From NCBI GenBank assembly GCA_019633425.1, contig WSUB01000001.1:124001-188000 (forward strand): 64,000 nucleotides of DNA, written 5' to 3'. Made by a program: the position numbers and the translations under genes. The DNA comes from Tulasnella sp. 424 (lineage: Eukaryota; Basidiomycota; Agaricomycetes; Cantharellales; Tulasnellaceae). The notes under the pieces were generated by a model. That model did no database searches. It saw only the letters and a list, made by a program, of their open reading frames with translations, and was not told the DNA's origin. The number at the start of each line of letters is the position of its first letter. The stretch's first letter is position 1. This document shows, piece after piece, positions 10,834 to 21,900 of the stretch.

Positions 10834-13800
10834 TCAATAACTGAGCTCAACATCTCCTTCAGCGACTTCATCCATGTCCATGTAGCTGATCTTCCTTCCA
10901 GTAGCTGCTCTAGGATCCTCCTTTACCTTCGCCGGTGGTCCAGCAGGCGGAGTAGATGTCGAGGCTGCGGCACTAGCTCGTTCAGACATGGGCTCCGCGA
11001 ACGTTGTGCTGGGTTTCGCGGGGAGACCTTCACTGCCTGTAAGGACCAGAGGTGGCTGGTCGTGAACACGATCCCCGAGACGGTCGCTAAGCCTGCGTCT
11101 ATTCGACGGAGGCGAACGCTCGCGACGGCGGTAGAAGCCATCCGCATCCCGCGGCGGAGGGTACTCCCCGTACCCACTGAGCGAAATTGGAGGAGGGGCA
11201 GGAGGATAGTGATGACCAGGTGGATACGGATAGCGGTACGGATCGGTATAGTCTCTTCCGCTTGGCTGTTCACGTTGCTGAGGAGCACGGAGCCCATAGG
11301 CTTGTGGTGGAGGCTGCTGGTTTCCAGTAGGAGGTGGGGCGTGAGTGAAGGGTTGGATGCGATGAGGATCCAGGGCGAAGTTGTTAAAGAATGGAAGCTA
11401 GGAACGGTCGAACAACGTTAGTTCATTGAACCCAACCCGGAAGAAGGGGGAACTCACATCCTCAACCTCACGAGTGATCTCTGGGTGCTTATTCGCAATA
11501 TGCTTTTCGACAAAGGGTTCGGCTTTAAAGAGTTTATTGCAGCTGTTGCATCTAAACTTGCCCTCATCTTCGCGTTTGATCTGCGGTTCGCAAAGTCGCT
11601 TCAATTCTCTGGAAGGGTGGGAGCAAACTCGATCAGATCGCTGCGACAACTCTCAAAGTTGATTCCACTCTTACTTCGGAATATCCTTGCCACCATAAAC
11701 CGTAGGGTCGACATTCTCCCGGTCGATCAACAAAGCGACCTTGGAATCCAGCCAGTCGAGCCAACGAGTTTCCTTCCAATCCGACTTGTTCGTTGGCTGG
11801 CTTCGTCCGTGTTGAATACACTTGCGAAGCAGCTCCTCGTGGAAGTCGGTTATGGCAGCGCAATAGTAGCAGCAATTGAAGGCATAGCGGACGTATGCAA
11901 GATACAGGTCGAAGGCTATGGCGTTCTACGCTCGAAGAATACATTAGTCGAATCGGACAAAGACGTATCCCACAGAAACGTACCTTCTTGGCCGTCATCT
12001 TCTCCTCTTCCCCGTCGGGGAACTCATTGTCCAACATCTCCGCCAAGTGCTTCGCGCGAGCTTCTACCGCAAGAGAACCACGATCTTTCGGCTCAGTAGG
12101 CGCTTCCATCGCGTTGTCGTCACCGGGGAGCTGGGCAAGGTGTTCCGCTTGCTCCTCTAACAGGCTCGCGAGCTTCTTGATCTTGCCCAAATCGACGAGG
12201 ATCCGTTCCGGCCGACTTCCAGCGCCTGGAGCCATGCGCATCTTGGCCACGAACGGTCGTGTGCTATGCGTCAACTGCATCCGGAAGCCATCAAGCTGCG
12301 TGAAAGGAGCCAGAATCGTCGAAGGGTCAAATCGTCGACCTTTAACCGCAACGAACTGAGCACCTACCTTTTCTTCGCCCAATTTGGCAATGACATCAGG
12401 TACATCCACCTCGTCTTCGAACCTAATCCAGCCGCACCGATAGTAATTCCTCTTCTGCATCGGATCTCCAAGCGCCAGGTACATGAAACCTGGTATCTTT
12501 TGGCATGCCTGCAATTATACGTCCCAGAGTCAGCACATTTGACAGCTCCGTCGACGCATGAACTCAGAAACGCACCTCTTCTATTTTAACCCTCCCAAGA
12601 TCAGGCGGGATCGTTCGAATCATAATCTGAACTCCCTCCGGCTCAACGCTCACTTCCTCGGCGGTTGCTTGAACGTCGGACGGAAGAGCATCTCTCGCTC
12701 CTTTCGCAGCGACACCATCAGCGTCACCGGCCCCATTCATCTCGTTTCCTCCCTCCCCGTCGTACATGTTGATGTCCATCTCATCTTCCGCACGAGTTTC
12801 GTCCATGTCGACATCACCGGCCCCATTCCCATTCCCATTCTCGGCCGTGCTGCCATTGCCATTCGCCGGGTCCGCACCAGCATCCGTCCCATTCGCAGCC
12901 GCCTCCTTCGGCTGCTGATCTCGCTGAATCGACGCGCTCAGTGGCGGAGGAGTGGCATCAAGCTCAAGCTTCGGGGGGTCGAATTGGCCTTGCTCTAGCT
13001 TTCCCATAAATTCGTCGATTCGCCCGCTCCAGCCAATCTTGCGAGTTCGAGTCCGCAGAGCAACATAGTTGTCACCTGGGCTGTACCGCTCGATGAACCA
13101 GGCGGAGCGTTTGTGATGGTCAAATAAGATTCGGAGCTAGCGTTGGTTTACGGTCGAAGCAGGGTGCAGTTAGGCTTCGGTTCGACCTCGGCACACGAAT
13201 TTCTAACCCATACCTGTTCGCTAGTAAACGCCCTTCTATATTCATCATAGGGCTTTTTGTAAGGATTCACCGGCGTGCCGTCCGGATTCTTGGCATTGGG
13301 ATCGGCTTCCACCTGGCCGGGGTGGTTGTATCTGTACCATTCGGTGAACTGACGGAAAGTGGCAGGGTAATCCATGTCGTATGGATTAACAGGACCGCGT
13401 TGACGAGGTGGAGAATACGCTCGATAACCATGGGGAGGAGGGGAGTATCGTCCGGTGGGCGGACCTCGGTAGTCTAAACCGAAATGAGTTTCGAAATGAG
13501 AAACATAGAAAAGAAAACGACCAAAGAAAAATACACTGCGTCACGAGAGAGTCTAGACAGAACATAAAACGCAAGAAAAACGTACCATGATAATCGTCAT
13601 ATTTCGGTCGAGGATCGTATCTATCTCTTTCGTACGCGTACGGTGGGGACATTGAACGGCGACGTTTCATTCGGCGGTCTGTGTGGAAACCCCAAATCAG
13701 AAAACGGGAAACCGCTGACGTTTTCCACCTCCCCCAGCTCGTCGGACCTTAACAAGTGCATGAAACGAAACTCACCATCATAAACACCAGGAGGACTCCT

Positions 13801-14013
13801 ACTCCTTCCTCTCATACCCATACCACCACCACCACCGCCGCCACCAGCGCCGTTCCGTCTATACTCCCACTCTGCGCGCTCCCGTTCATACTGCTCCCAC
13901 TCTCTCTCCCTGGCCCAATCACGCTCGTAATAACCCCTCCTATCAGGCGAGCGAGATCTCGACGACCGCCTCCTCATAGGCTCTTGTTGGAATGGCGACG
14001 AAGTCCAGGACAT
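10834..14013 (-). CDS. ARS2: ARS2 / SERRATE zinc-finger protein
   Basis: Nuclear adaptor that links the cap-binding complex to RNA processing and degradation (known for the Ars2/Serrate/Pir2 family). ATG at 14013 opens an Arg/Ser- and Gly-rich head (SRSRSPDRRG; a glycine run). The conserved N-terminal block follows: YPATFRQFTEWYRYNHPGQV and PYDEYRRAFTSEQ. An acidic, Asn/Gly-rich insert (NGNGNGAGDVDMDETRAED) precedes the RRM-like middle, including GFMYLALGDPMQKRNYYRCG and IRFEDEVDVPDVIAKL. The C2H2 finger is FRCNSCNKLFKAEPFVEKHI followed by NKH. The tail is Pro/Tyr/Arg-rich, ending DVELSY with TGA at 10836-10834. Domain order and finger match ARS2. The reading is patched from about seven exons. 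Confidence 0.9.
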
Positions 14014-14613
14014 GGGGTTTATATTATTATGCGTTGTGCCGGGTCTTGCTTTTTCTGTTGCTTCTTCCTTTTGGGTGCGTTGGCCTGGGTCGCAGCCGGG
14101 TGTGTCTGGTTCTAGAGGAAAGCACCGGAAGCGGACACGACATTTTATAAAAAGCAAGGGTAGAGAAAGAGAGAGAGAGCAAAGCAATGGATGTGTGTGA
14201 GAGGTAGAGAGGTCAGAGAAGAGTGATTTTTACTTGAGAGACTGGAGACCGCGGAGGGCCATTGCGACAGACCTGAGAGTAAAGCCAGCGGGCAGGTGTG
14301 TTCAGCGATGTACCCTTGTTGGAGGGTGGAGAGAAGAGAGATTCGCTTGCAGTCTGGAACTTTGGAACTTTTCGGCGTCTCCCTTAACATTCACACGGCG
14401 ACCTTGGGATCCTGCCGAGACCCTTCCCCGAGTCGCTTGCTTATGAATCAAGGCATTCGAAAGGAGTCCAGATGAAATGACAGAGAGACTCGTAAGACCA
14501 TGTGCTTTGGTAGTGAACTCGAGGTGAAGGCGCCGTAGAAGCGTCAAGATCGACCAACTACACTCGGCATCGTTACACCGCTCATTTCCATGCTATTGCT
14601 ATCACGTGTACAA
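14014..14613. other. Intergenic: ARS2 promoter and ESF2 3' region
   Basis: A 600-bp gap between two minus-strand genes. It contains a purine-rich GA repeat near 14160-14185, upstream of ARS2. No exon of either gene or separate gene was recognised. Confidence 0.4.
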
Positions 14614-15766
14614 TTAAAATATCCTCCCCAACACGTCCTTGAGCTGCCCTTCCTTCTCAACCGTCCTTGAATCCCGTGGCGCATCCGCAGTAGCAACAGG
14701 CTTGGGTGTCTTCTGGGGACCTTCAAAGACATTCGTCCATGCAGGTCGGTCGTCGGGTTTCTTGTTCTTCCTTTTAGCGCGATTCTCAAACCTGTAGTCA
14801 AAAGATACAGGATATCTCAGTCAGCGTCGCGACCAAAAAAGAGATCAGCGAGGACAGGAGATGAACGCACGTTTTGGCCAAGGACACCTGTTTGAGATAA
14901 TCTTCCTGTTCTCGCGTCGACCGTGACAACTCGATCCGCATCCGTGCAGCATGGACAGCTTTGTCGTGACCTGTACAAGGACGCAATACAAATAAACATA
15001 AGAATTCAATTCCGTCAGCAACGTCATACTTTAGGCGGTCAACAGTATCTCCCTCTTAAGCTCAAGCCCGTGAAAGCATGGAGGGCCAAGGATGAAAAAT
15101 AGAGAAGGTACTCACGCAGTTGCTCCGTCAACAGATTCCATTTGAATTTAGGAAGATACTTCATCGTCCATACGTCATCCCTGTGTCGGTCTCCACGTTT
15201 TCCACCAACGGCCTGACCGTTCAACATGTCCGCGACGGACCTAGCCACTTTCTTATCCGTAAACTCGACCCAGCCTTCATTGGCTCGAGTTACTTTGGAG
15301 TTTGTGTGTTTACGACGTTCGTGTGCGTATTTGGGGTCTGCAAAATCCAGGAGGGCATTCAGTCGATCTTGTTGGCGACAGAATCGAAATGCCAAGGCTT
15401 ACCTTCAAAAGCCATATAAATACGACCCACTTCGCCGTACCCGCTCATAATATGACGGAGTTTCTGTGGCCTCATGCCTGGTGGGATTCGAGAGATGTAG
15501 ATGATTCCGGCTCGTTTCTGTGCGGCTTCGAAAGCAGCAAGTGCTTCCGGAGTCAGGGGTTTGAGTATCTTCTCTTTGCCCTTTCCTTTCCCGTTATCGG
15601 AAGCTTGATCTCGCTCGTGTTCCCCTCCGGCTATATCCAGGTCCATGTCATCTGTATCCACGGGCACGGTGTCGCTCCCTCCGAGACCAGACCATTCGGC
15701 GCCGTCTTCCGCATTCGTTTCGTTTTTTGACCAGTCAGCTGTGCTGAATCGCTTATCTGTTGACAT
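14614..15766 (-). CDS. ESF2: ESF2/ABT1 pre-rRNA processing protein
   Basis: Nucleolar RNA-binding protein of the small-subunit processome, needed for 18S rRNA maturation in yeast. ATG at 15766-15764 begins [16 protein letters not shown], followed by an acidic region. The Esf2 RRM starts with [20 protein letters not shown] and continues through [12 protein letters not shown]. The next exon has [20 protein letters not shown] and [19 protein letters not shown]. Then come [14 protein letters not shown] and a basic C terminus ([15 protein letters not shown]) ending KDVLGRIF, stop TAA at 14616-14614. Motif order matches Esf2/ABT1. The gene is divergent from the PB1-like gene at 16247. Confidence 0.92.
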
Positions 15767-16246
15767 TTTTTCTGTCTCTTGACCCGGAAAGGCCGAGGTT
15801 TGGTAGTCGGGTGTAAGTTGCGAGCGGTGGCAGAACTGGGTGAAGAAAAAATGAAAAGCTAGAGCAAACAACGCGGGAGCAAAGCCCCCTGGTTGCGACG
15901 ATCCCCCCTTCATCGCATTGAATCCACCTATCGAAGCTGCTGGCAACTTTCCTTTCTCTATTCAAGATAAAACTTTTGATGTCTTTGGACTTACGCATGC
16001 GCCACTTTCACAACTCTATGGGAGGGTCCTGCTTCCCATAAACCCCGATCAGGATGACAGCGACACGGCCACGCCAAGACCTCCCCCCGACGCTGCTTTC
16101 TCATCAATTATCCTCCACTCTTCGCGGGCCCCTTCCGTTCGCAAAGTACACCTCCCGCTAACTCGCTCGTCCCTCGCCTTTGTCGTTGGTTGCCAGTGGA
16201 GAGGATTGTCGCACTGTGGAGCACTCGCACTGACTCTTAAGTTAGG
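15767..16246. promoter_or_regulatory. Divergent intergenic region, ESF2 / PB1-like gene
   Basis: A 480-bp region between two divergently transcribed genes, presumed to hold both promoters. The half near the PB1-like gene is C/T-rich. No specific site is claimed. Confidence 0.4.
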
Positions 16247-17878
16247 ATGGTGTCTGCAGCGGCCCTCATCGTCATCGTGTCAGGTAAGAGATCTCTGCCC
16301 TTGCGCCCCATCCCGCATGCATACGGGCCCTCGGCGTTGAGGGAAGAAGGGCTTAGTTATCATCTGGTCGCTCTCAGCCTATATTAGCCTTTCATGCGGG
16401 GGATCTTTGATGGCTCACTAATCCCCTCACTTTCCCCCCATCCGCATAGTTCCTATCATAGTGGGATTCGGCATCTCGGCGTACTTATTCGTCTATCGCC
16501 GTACCCGCAGCTGTTCCGGCGCCTCGGATCACTCTGCACTCCCGCTGCACCTCCCATCACCTCAAAAGCCAGGTAGCTTTCCACACCTCGACACCATCCG
16601 CCTCTTCCTCCCCCCTCTCACTGTCCCTCCAAGAGCCTGTCGCCGTTCATCCCGGCCACCACCTTCACTCTTTCAGTCATCAGCATCATCGTACGTCACT
16701 CTGTCTTCATTCCCGCCGCTTCTCCCGACGGCCGCCGCTCCCGAACGACGCCAAGTTGCCGACACCGGCCACCACCCAAGCCGCCATCACGCCTCAGCCG
16801 AGGAGGACGACGACGCCAGTTTGTACCTTCATTACTGGCCACAAACGCCCAGCACGGCCTCCCAATCCAGCAGCGCGTTCTCCCCTGCCAGCCCTCCCGA
16901 AAACTCGTCCATTTTTAACTACCACCAAGGAATGAGACAGGTACGCATCTCTCCTCTTCCCCCTTCCTCTTCCTCGCACATTAACCCGTATCGTTACTCT
17001 GCCACTATCAGGCAGCATTCACCTCACTCCGTCGCTCTACTCAAACCCCGACTCTCAACTTCGGGTCGCTTCCCACTTTTGACATTACCTCGGGCACTCC
17101 CCCAAACCTCGGCATCGGACCATCCAAGCCCGTTCCTCTCCCTAGGCCCAACTCTTCGTCATCCTCCACGATGGTTTCAAATCTCCCAACTCGCTCTCCT
17201 TACGAGAACCCGTTCGCTAATCCTCCACCTTCACAACAACTCGATTACTTCAACTGCAAACCCCTCCCAGTCCCTTCAGTCGAACAACATCCTTACCGCT
17301 GCAAAGTCTCCTCCCCTCTCTCCCACTCCTCCGCCGCTCCGAGGTCCTACTGGTCCCCCGCTGTAACACCGGCTCCACTCCAAGTCCTCACCAGATCTTC
17401 TTCTCCGGTCCTTTCCTCGGCGGGAATCACGCCTGACGACATCGGCAACCTCTTCCCTTATATATCGTACGAGTCTTCGCCTGCGCCAACCCCAGCGTCA
17501 GATACCACCCTTCCTCTCCCCACGCCACCCCCTTCCTCAGTTAGTGCATCGTTCTCATCCTCCATCACCACTTCCAGCCTTGTCGACATCAAAATCTACT
17601 TTGTCGCCACCCACGACCTCATCAAAATCCGACTCCCCGGATCAGCATCTTTGGAGGACTTAAAGTCCAAGGCAGCTGAACGGATGAGCGGAGGGTGCAA
17701 GTCCCTGCATGTGGCCAAGGCTGGGGTCGATACTCGGGACCCTTCCGATGTGGCCAAGGCGGATTTAGCCGAGCTAGGCGGGGAGCGACAGTGGAGATCC
17801 TGGTTGGAAGCTGTTGCTCAGGCCGATCGAAGAAGTGGAGCAGGAAAGCAGAGGAGGATTGTGCTCTGGGCCATGTAG
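16247..17878 (+). CDS. Membrane-anchored PB1-like protein, function unknown
   Basis: I do not recognise a named orthologue. Exon 1 (ATG 16247) and exon 2 join across an intron from about 16284 to 16449 to give MVSAAALIVIVSVPIIVGFG, then ISAYLFVYRR: one N-terminal membrane segment followed by basic residues. A long Ser/Pro-rich part follows. A second intron (gtacgc donor after GMRQ, acceptor ctatcag near 17013) links in phase to AAFTSLRRSTQTP and on to MVSNLPTRSPYENPFANPPP at 17171. The C-terminal part, VDIKIYFVATHDLIKIRLPG, then SLEDLKSKAAERM and a final RRIVLWAM, resembles a PB1/ubiquitin-like fold with the basic residue on strand 1. Stop TAG at 17876-17878. The left breakpoint of the triplication cuts exon 2 near 16699, so this is the only copy with the membrane segment. 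Confidence 0.7.
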
Positions 17879-18478
17879 GTTTTGGCAAGTTCATAATTTA
17901 TTCACCGTCCCCGTTTCTTTTTCTCCCCTTTCCCTCTCTCGCCGCTGTACCACCTCTTTCCCCCAACCTCTACCCCCCACTCATTGACTCCCATGTGCGT
18001 ATAACGCTTCTCTTCCTGTCATTTCCCTGTTGTTTCGTGTACTTGTTCTGTTCCCTTTTTTTTTGTCCTTGTTTACTCCCGTTCCCCATTACCCAGATAA
18101 CTTTATTAGCCTTATAAAAAGGGCCCCGGTAGGTTCCTTATATTTCGTAATGTTCTTTGTTGTAGAACGGATGAAAGGAAAACCAAATACACATAGTGAT
18201 AAAATGCCGCGACCTCTAATCTAGTATGTGTGAACGAGTGGGGTGATCTTGAGCTTACTATGAAAGTGCACCAGTTGCCGTTAGCGATCATGATCAAGAG
18301 CAATGGGGAAGGACTTGGTGAATCATATTAGATCAAGAATTAAGGTCACTGGAAACCTGTACAGCTTTTCAACCGCACGCGCTTCCCCTTGAGAGGGCCG
18401 CGGAGGTTTCCTCCATCCACTTTTTGTAATCCGGTAGGAGATGTAGAACGTGAAGAAAGGACTTACAGCTTGGATAGT
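17879..18478. other. Convergent 3' region of PB1-like gene and COX18 copy A
   Basis: This 600-bp gap is pyrimidine-rich at first. It then holds a stretch (about 18105-18180, aaagggccccggtagg...) that recurs closely at about 27500-27560 and 34590-34650 in the other units. No gene is supported; it is probably 3' UTR for both genes. Confidence 0.5.
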
Positions 18479-19826
18479 CTATGGTTGAGATGGTGGTAAC
18501 GAAGCGCGAGCCGCGAACCTCTTGTCGTACCACCTCCCCAAGAACGTCTGTGTGATTGAGAAGCATGACGAGGTGACCCAACACAATGTAAGAGCCTGCT
18601 CAAAGGGATTGCAAAACGAAGAAATGGTCAGTATCTCGCGGGGAAAGGAGAAATGCCGCGAAGGAGCGAGCGAAAACGTAAACGAGTTGGGGACGTACAC
18701 CTGGACTCCACATCGACACACCAATCATCAGCACGGCACCTCCTCTCCCAATTGCTCCGGAGATCTTGGAGAAACGACTTATTTCGGGGTCCACAGCAGC
18801 CTTGTCCTGCGAAGCCATCTTATCCAGGGCCGTATCCTTTGGCGCCTTGGGCCGAGCCGTCGTTTGGACGACCTCCCACTTCCCGGAAGGTGATTGAACG
18901 AGAGTTGATACCGTTTGTTTCCCCCCTGTATTCTTCTTCCCCGCTGCCGCCACTGCTGCATTCTTCTTCACGTGCTGTTTAGCCCACTCGCTCTCTTTAA
19001 ACTCTCCAGCCCTCTCCCTCGCAAACTTCCTCGCCAGCTCCAAACTCGTCAAACTCAGCATCCCGACGGCTAGTGGGAAGAACCCAGTCGCGTCGGGAAG
19101 CGCCAAGGGAACGTCGCTGAGGAATTTTTCGAAGTAGAGCGGGGTGTCGGGCATCACGCAGATCGAACGGATCGCCAGAGAGGTGAGGACGATTGTGGGG
19201 ATTAAGGTGAGTGGTGTTGCGAGGGCGGTGTAGAACGGTTGACACTTGTGTTCTTTGAGTAATTGGGCACGGTAGGCTATTGCCTGACAACGTAGAGTCA
19301 GCGATGAGGAGGGGAGGAGAGATAAAAGCCATCAAAACGCACCGCTGTTTTGAACTCGGATTCGAACCACTCTTTCGGATTCGGTTTGGTCTTTGCTTCA
19401 GCAGCCAGTTTCGCAGCAAAAGGCTTGCGCCATTCAATAATCTTGGGGATGACGATGTCTCGTTGACGAGCGACGCGTTTGCGGGTCTGGTTTGGAGGGG
19501 AAAATGTGTTTCAGAGTCCTGTTCGTTAAGTTCCAACTGGCGAAGCTAAACTAAAGACACACCCAAAAGAAAACGGGGAGAGTCACAGCTGTCCTTATAG
19601 CCAATGTCGAAAGAACGATCCCTGCTGTATACGGCCCAATGAACTCGGGTAATGGGACTTGTGACAAGACGTTTCCGACAGACAGTATCTGGTCTCCAAG
19701 CGCTGTTATTGGTGAAAAATGACGGGCTTGCTGTTGAGTCGGAAGGCGGCGAGCATTAATGATATGGGTTTTACATGTTGACCGGTGTAGTAGCTGTCGG
19801 CTTGGTGCGACTGCAGAACGGAACAT
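18479..19826 (-). CDS. COX18: Mitochondrial insertase, COX18/OXA1 (YidC) family, copy A
   Basis: Inner-membrane insertase, COX18-like, known to help export the Cox2 C-terminal tail. ATG at 19826-19824 begins MFRSAVAPSRQLLHRSTC, a basic mitochondrial presequence. The first membrane part is FIGPYTAGIVLSTLAIRTAV followed by TLPVFFW. The next exon starts TRKRVARQRDIVIPKIIEW. Then come the family core (QPFYTALATPLTLIPTIVL) and FFPLAVGMLSLTSLELARKF. A hydrophilic Lys/Ala-rich matrix segment precedes SGAIGRGGAVLMIGVSMWSP. The last exon gives ALTLCWVTSSCFSITQTFLG and ends ARASLPPSQP, stop TAG at 18481-18479. This is the only copy with an ATG at the start. The Helentron is inserted about 110 bp upstream of the start, probably in its promoter. 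Confidence 0.82.
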
Positions 19827-19904
19827 CGCAGAAGCCGAAAAGTAGCGGCAAGCGAGGGAATGTTTGTCGAGGTTTGTAGTTCCAGCGTCGCACATGTCTT
19901 TGTC

Positions 19905-20160
19905 GTTCATCCTCGGTACCTGTCCGTTTTGGCACATCGTAGCGGCGCAAGCGCCAGTCCCCGATTCTAGCGGGATATTTTAGAGATGAGAATATATTCG
20001 AGTTTTGCTGAGTAAAACATATAGCTGTTGAAGCTTGGATACAAAGAGAAAATCGGAGACATTTAGCTGTTGAAGCGCGTTTATGTCGTTCATCCTCGGT
20101 ACCTGTCCGTTTTGGCACATATATCGTGTAGCGGCGCACGCGCCAGTCCCCGACTCTATC
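19905..20160. repeat. Tandem duplicated Helentron 3' ends with captured flank
   Basis: Two direct repeats of about 70 bp, at about 19905-19970 and 20082-20159. Each runs from 'gtcgttcatcctcggtacc' through 'ggcacat' into hairpin GGCGC(A/AC)GCGCC-like sequence and the CCCCGA(C/T)TCTA(T/G) repeat. The first part is host flank (upstream region of COX18). So host flank recurs inside the element between two 3' ends. A shorter motif, agctgttgaagc, is also repeated near 20022 and 20067. Confidence 0.7.
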
Positions 20161-20229
20161 TGGGGAAGACTATGGTGGTTTTGTTCTGCGGTCCGTGCTC
20201 GTGGCTCTACGCATTGTTCCGAGCTTTCC

Positions 20230-21900
20230 CGTTGTACCTTCAGAATCAGAATCGTAGCAGGTTTGCGAGCAAAGGTTTCCCTGACTTTCCCCAAGATTCT
20301 ACCTTCATCATTGCTCCGGTGGGCTTTGTTGTCCCGGACTCCCACCCAAGCATATACTCGAAGAATTTAGTAACACAGAAGTTGAGAAATCAGCGGCAGC
20401 GACAGGCCCGTAAGGCTCCAACCATTTAGTTTATGTTTACACTTGTGGGTGTAAATAAATAGTAAACGGTAAATATATTGTAAATACTATATAATAAACA
20501 GTTTACATATAGCTTCCAGTCTGAGCCGATTTTCTGGTGCAAAGGCTTGTCGGACCACTCAGGGCTGATCTATGATCACTCTGATGTTCAAACTCAGACC
20601 CAACAAGCAGCTTGAAACCCCTTTTCAGTGTTTCCAGCATGTTCAGGGAGGTATGAGAGCAGGTATTTTAGCTTAGGGGAGGGTCTTCAAGGATGTTCAC
20701 TTACATTCCTGGCAGGATATGAGCTACCTTAGTACAAACTGTGTATAAACGGTTTATAAATGTTTACAGTGAGTTTACACAGGCAGGTAAATTAAATAGT
20801 AAATGTAAACGTAAATATGGGGTTGTACACAGTAAATAAACTAAATTGTTGGAGCCTTACGACAGGGTCTTCTGCCAGGCGCATCGCTTGCTCTGATGCC
20901 GACACTAGCACAGGAAACCGTTCTGAAAGATCTACATACTTGTCTCCAAAGAACACCCGGAAAAGCGGGCTATGCGCCACATTTGTGTTCATCGTCAAAA
21001 AGATGGGGGGAAGACTAAAGAGGCCCAAGTCCTGGAGTTTAGCGGCTTGCGAACCCAAGAGGCAATGCTGTTGACATGGTTTAGGGGATCTACCACCTCG
21101 AGTTGCTGCTCTGAAAGGGCATCCATTTTCCCTTCACTCTCGATGTGATCTGCAACTGACTTGATGAGCGCAGGCGAGAGTGTGTTCAGTGTGACCAGCC
21201 GTCTAGCCATGGAGTCAAAATACACGCTTAACTGTGAGATGCGTTTACAAATGAGCAGCCCATCGCTGAATAATATTCAAAGCCACAAAAATGCAGTATT
21301 GATGATACCGGAAGCAGCAACTGTCCAAATCGAGAAAGTATTCCGATTGTTTTTGAAACGACAAGGTGATGGGGACGGTGAGGATCCTCAAGTCCTCCCA
21401 AGCCATAAAGAAATAGACTCGGAAACATACCCGGGAACATGGCAGGGGTCTTGTACTCTGTGACCGCCTGCGAGCCACGGGCAATGACAAGGTCGGGCAA
21501 TTCCGAGTCCTCCGACACAATATTTCGAAGTGTCGATACTTCAAACATTCGACTGGGGATTTTATCACCTTCAGGATCAGATACACCCATTGCCTCGAGT
21601 AAAACTTTTGGAACTGCTGGATCGTCTCCAGCTTCATCATTCTGAACAGTACTCGCTGGGTGCACCTCGACCCCGGCAGTCTCCTCCTCAAAAACATCGT
21701 GTGGATCCAGGTCTTCATCCACAATTGCCGCTTCATCAAGTCCTTCAGGGATACCGTCCTCAGAGTACATGTTGAGATTTTCCGCCCTAAGGGAGAGGTT
21801 TCTATACAAGTAGTTGTTTTGCTGCAGCCAGATCCAGACAGGGAAAGCAAGAATTCCCCGGAACAAGGCAAAAGGCCGCCAAGGCTCATCTTCGTGGCGG
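20230..21900 (-). pseudogene. Helitron-like N-terminal domain remnant, frameshifted
   Basis: Minus-strand pieces match the Helitron helicase-like N-terminal domain in order. About 21900-21780 gives PFALFRGILAFPVWIWLQQN followed by EDGIPEGLDEA; about 21460-21370 gives PAMFPGMFPSLFLYGLGGLED. A frameshift leads to SFQKQSEYFLDLDSC, then RYHQYCIFVALNIIQR. Next come SVYFDSMARRLVTLNTLSP and, after another shift, GLFSLPPIFLTMNTNVAHSP. Beyond the MITE, PVAAADFSTS and FFEYMLGWESGTTKPTG continue the same protein. Multiple shifts and missing downstream Rep and helicase regions make it non-functional. Confidence 0.75.
20411..20859. mobile_element. hAT-like MITE, copy 1 (nested in the Helentron)
   Basis: A 449-bp AT-rich, non-coding element. 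The left end is TAAGGCTCCAACCATTTAG and the right end its inverse with one mismatch (aattg for aatgg). The termini fit the hAT consensus YARNG. The interior is rich in (t)gtttac/gtaaa motifs. It interrupts the Helitron-like remnant between AEDPV and VAAADF. Flanks share 'cgacagg', but on the left this is followed by a few extra bases (cccg) before the terminus, so the target duplication is imperfect. Confidence 0.8.

Noticed and set aside
11485..12359. Plus-strand open readings opposite ARS2
   Set aside because: Shadows of well-supported minus-strand ARS2 exons, without recognisable similarity.
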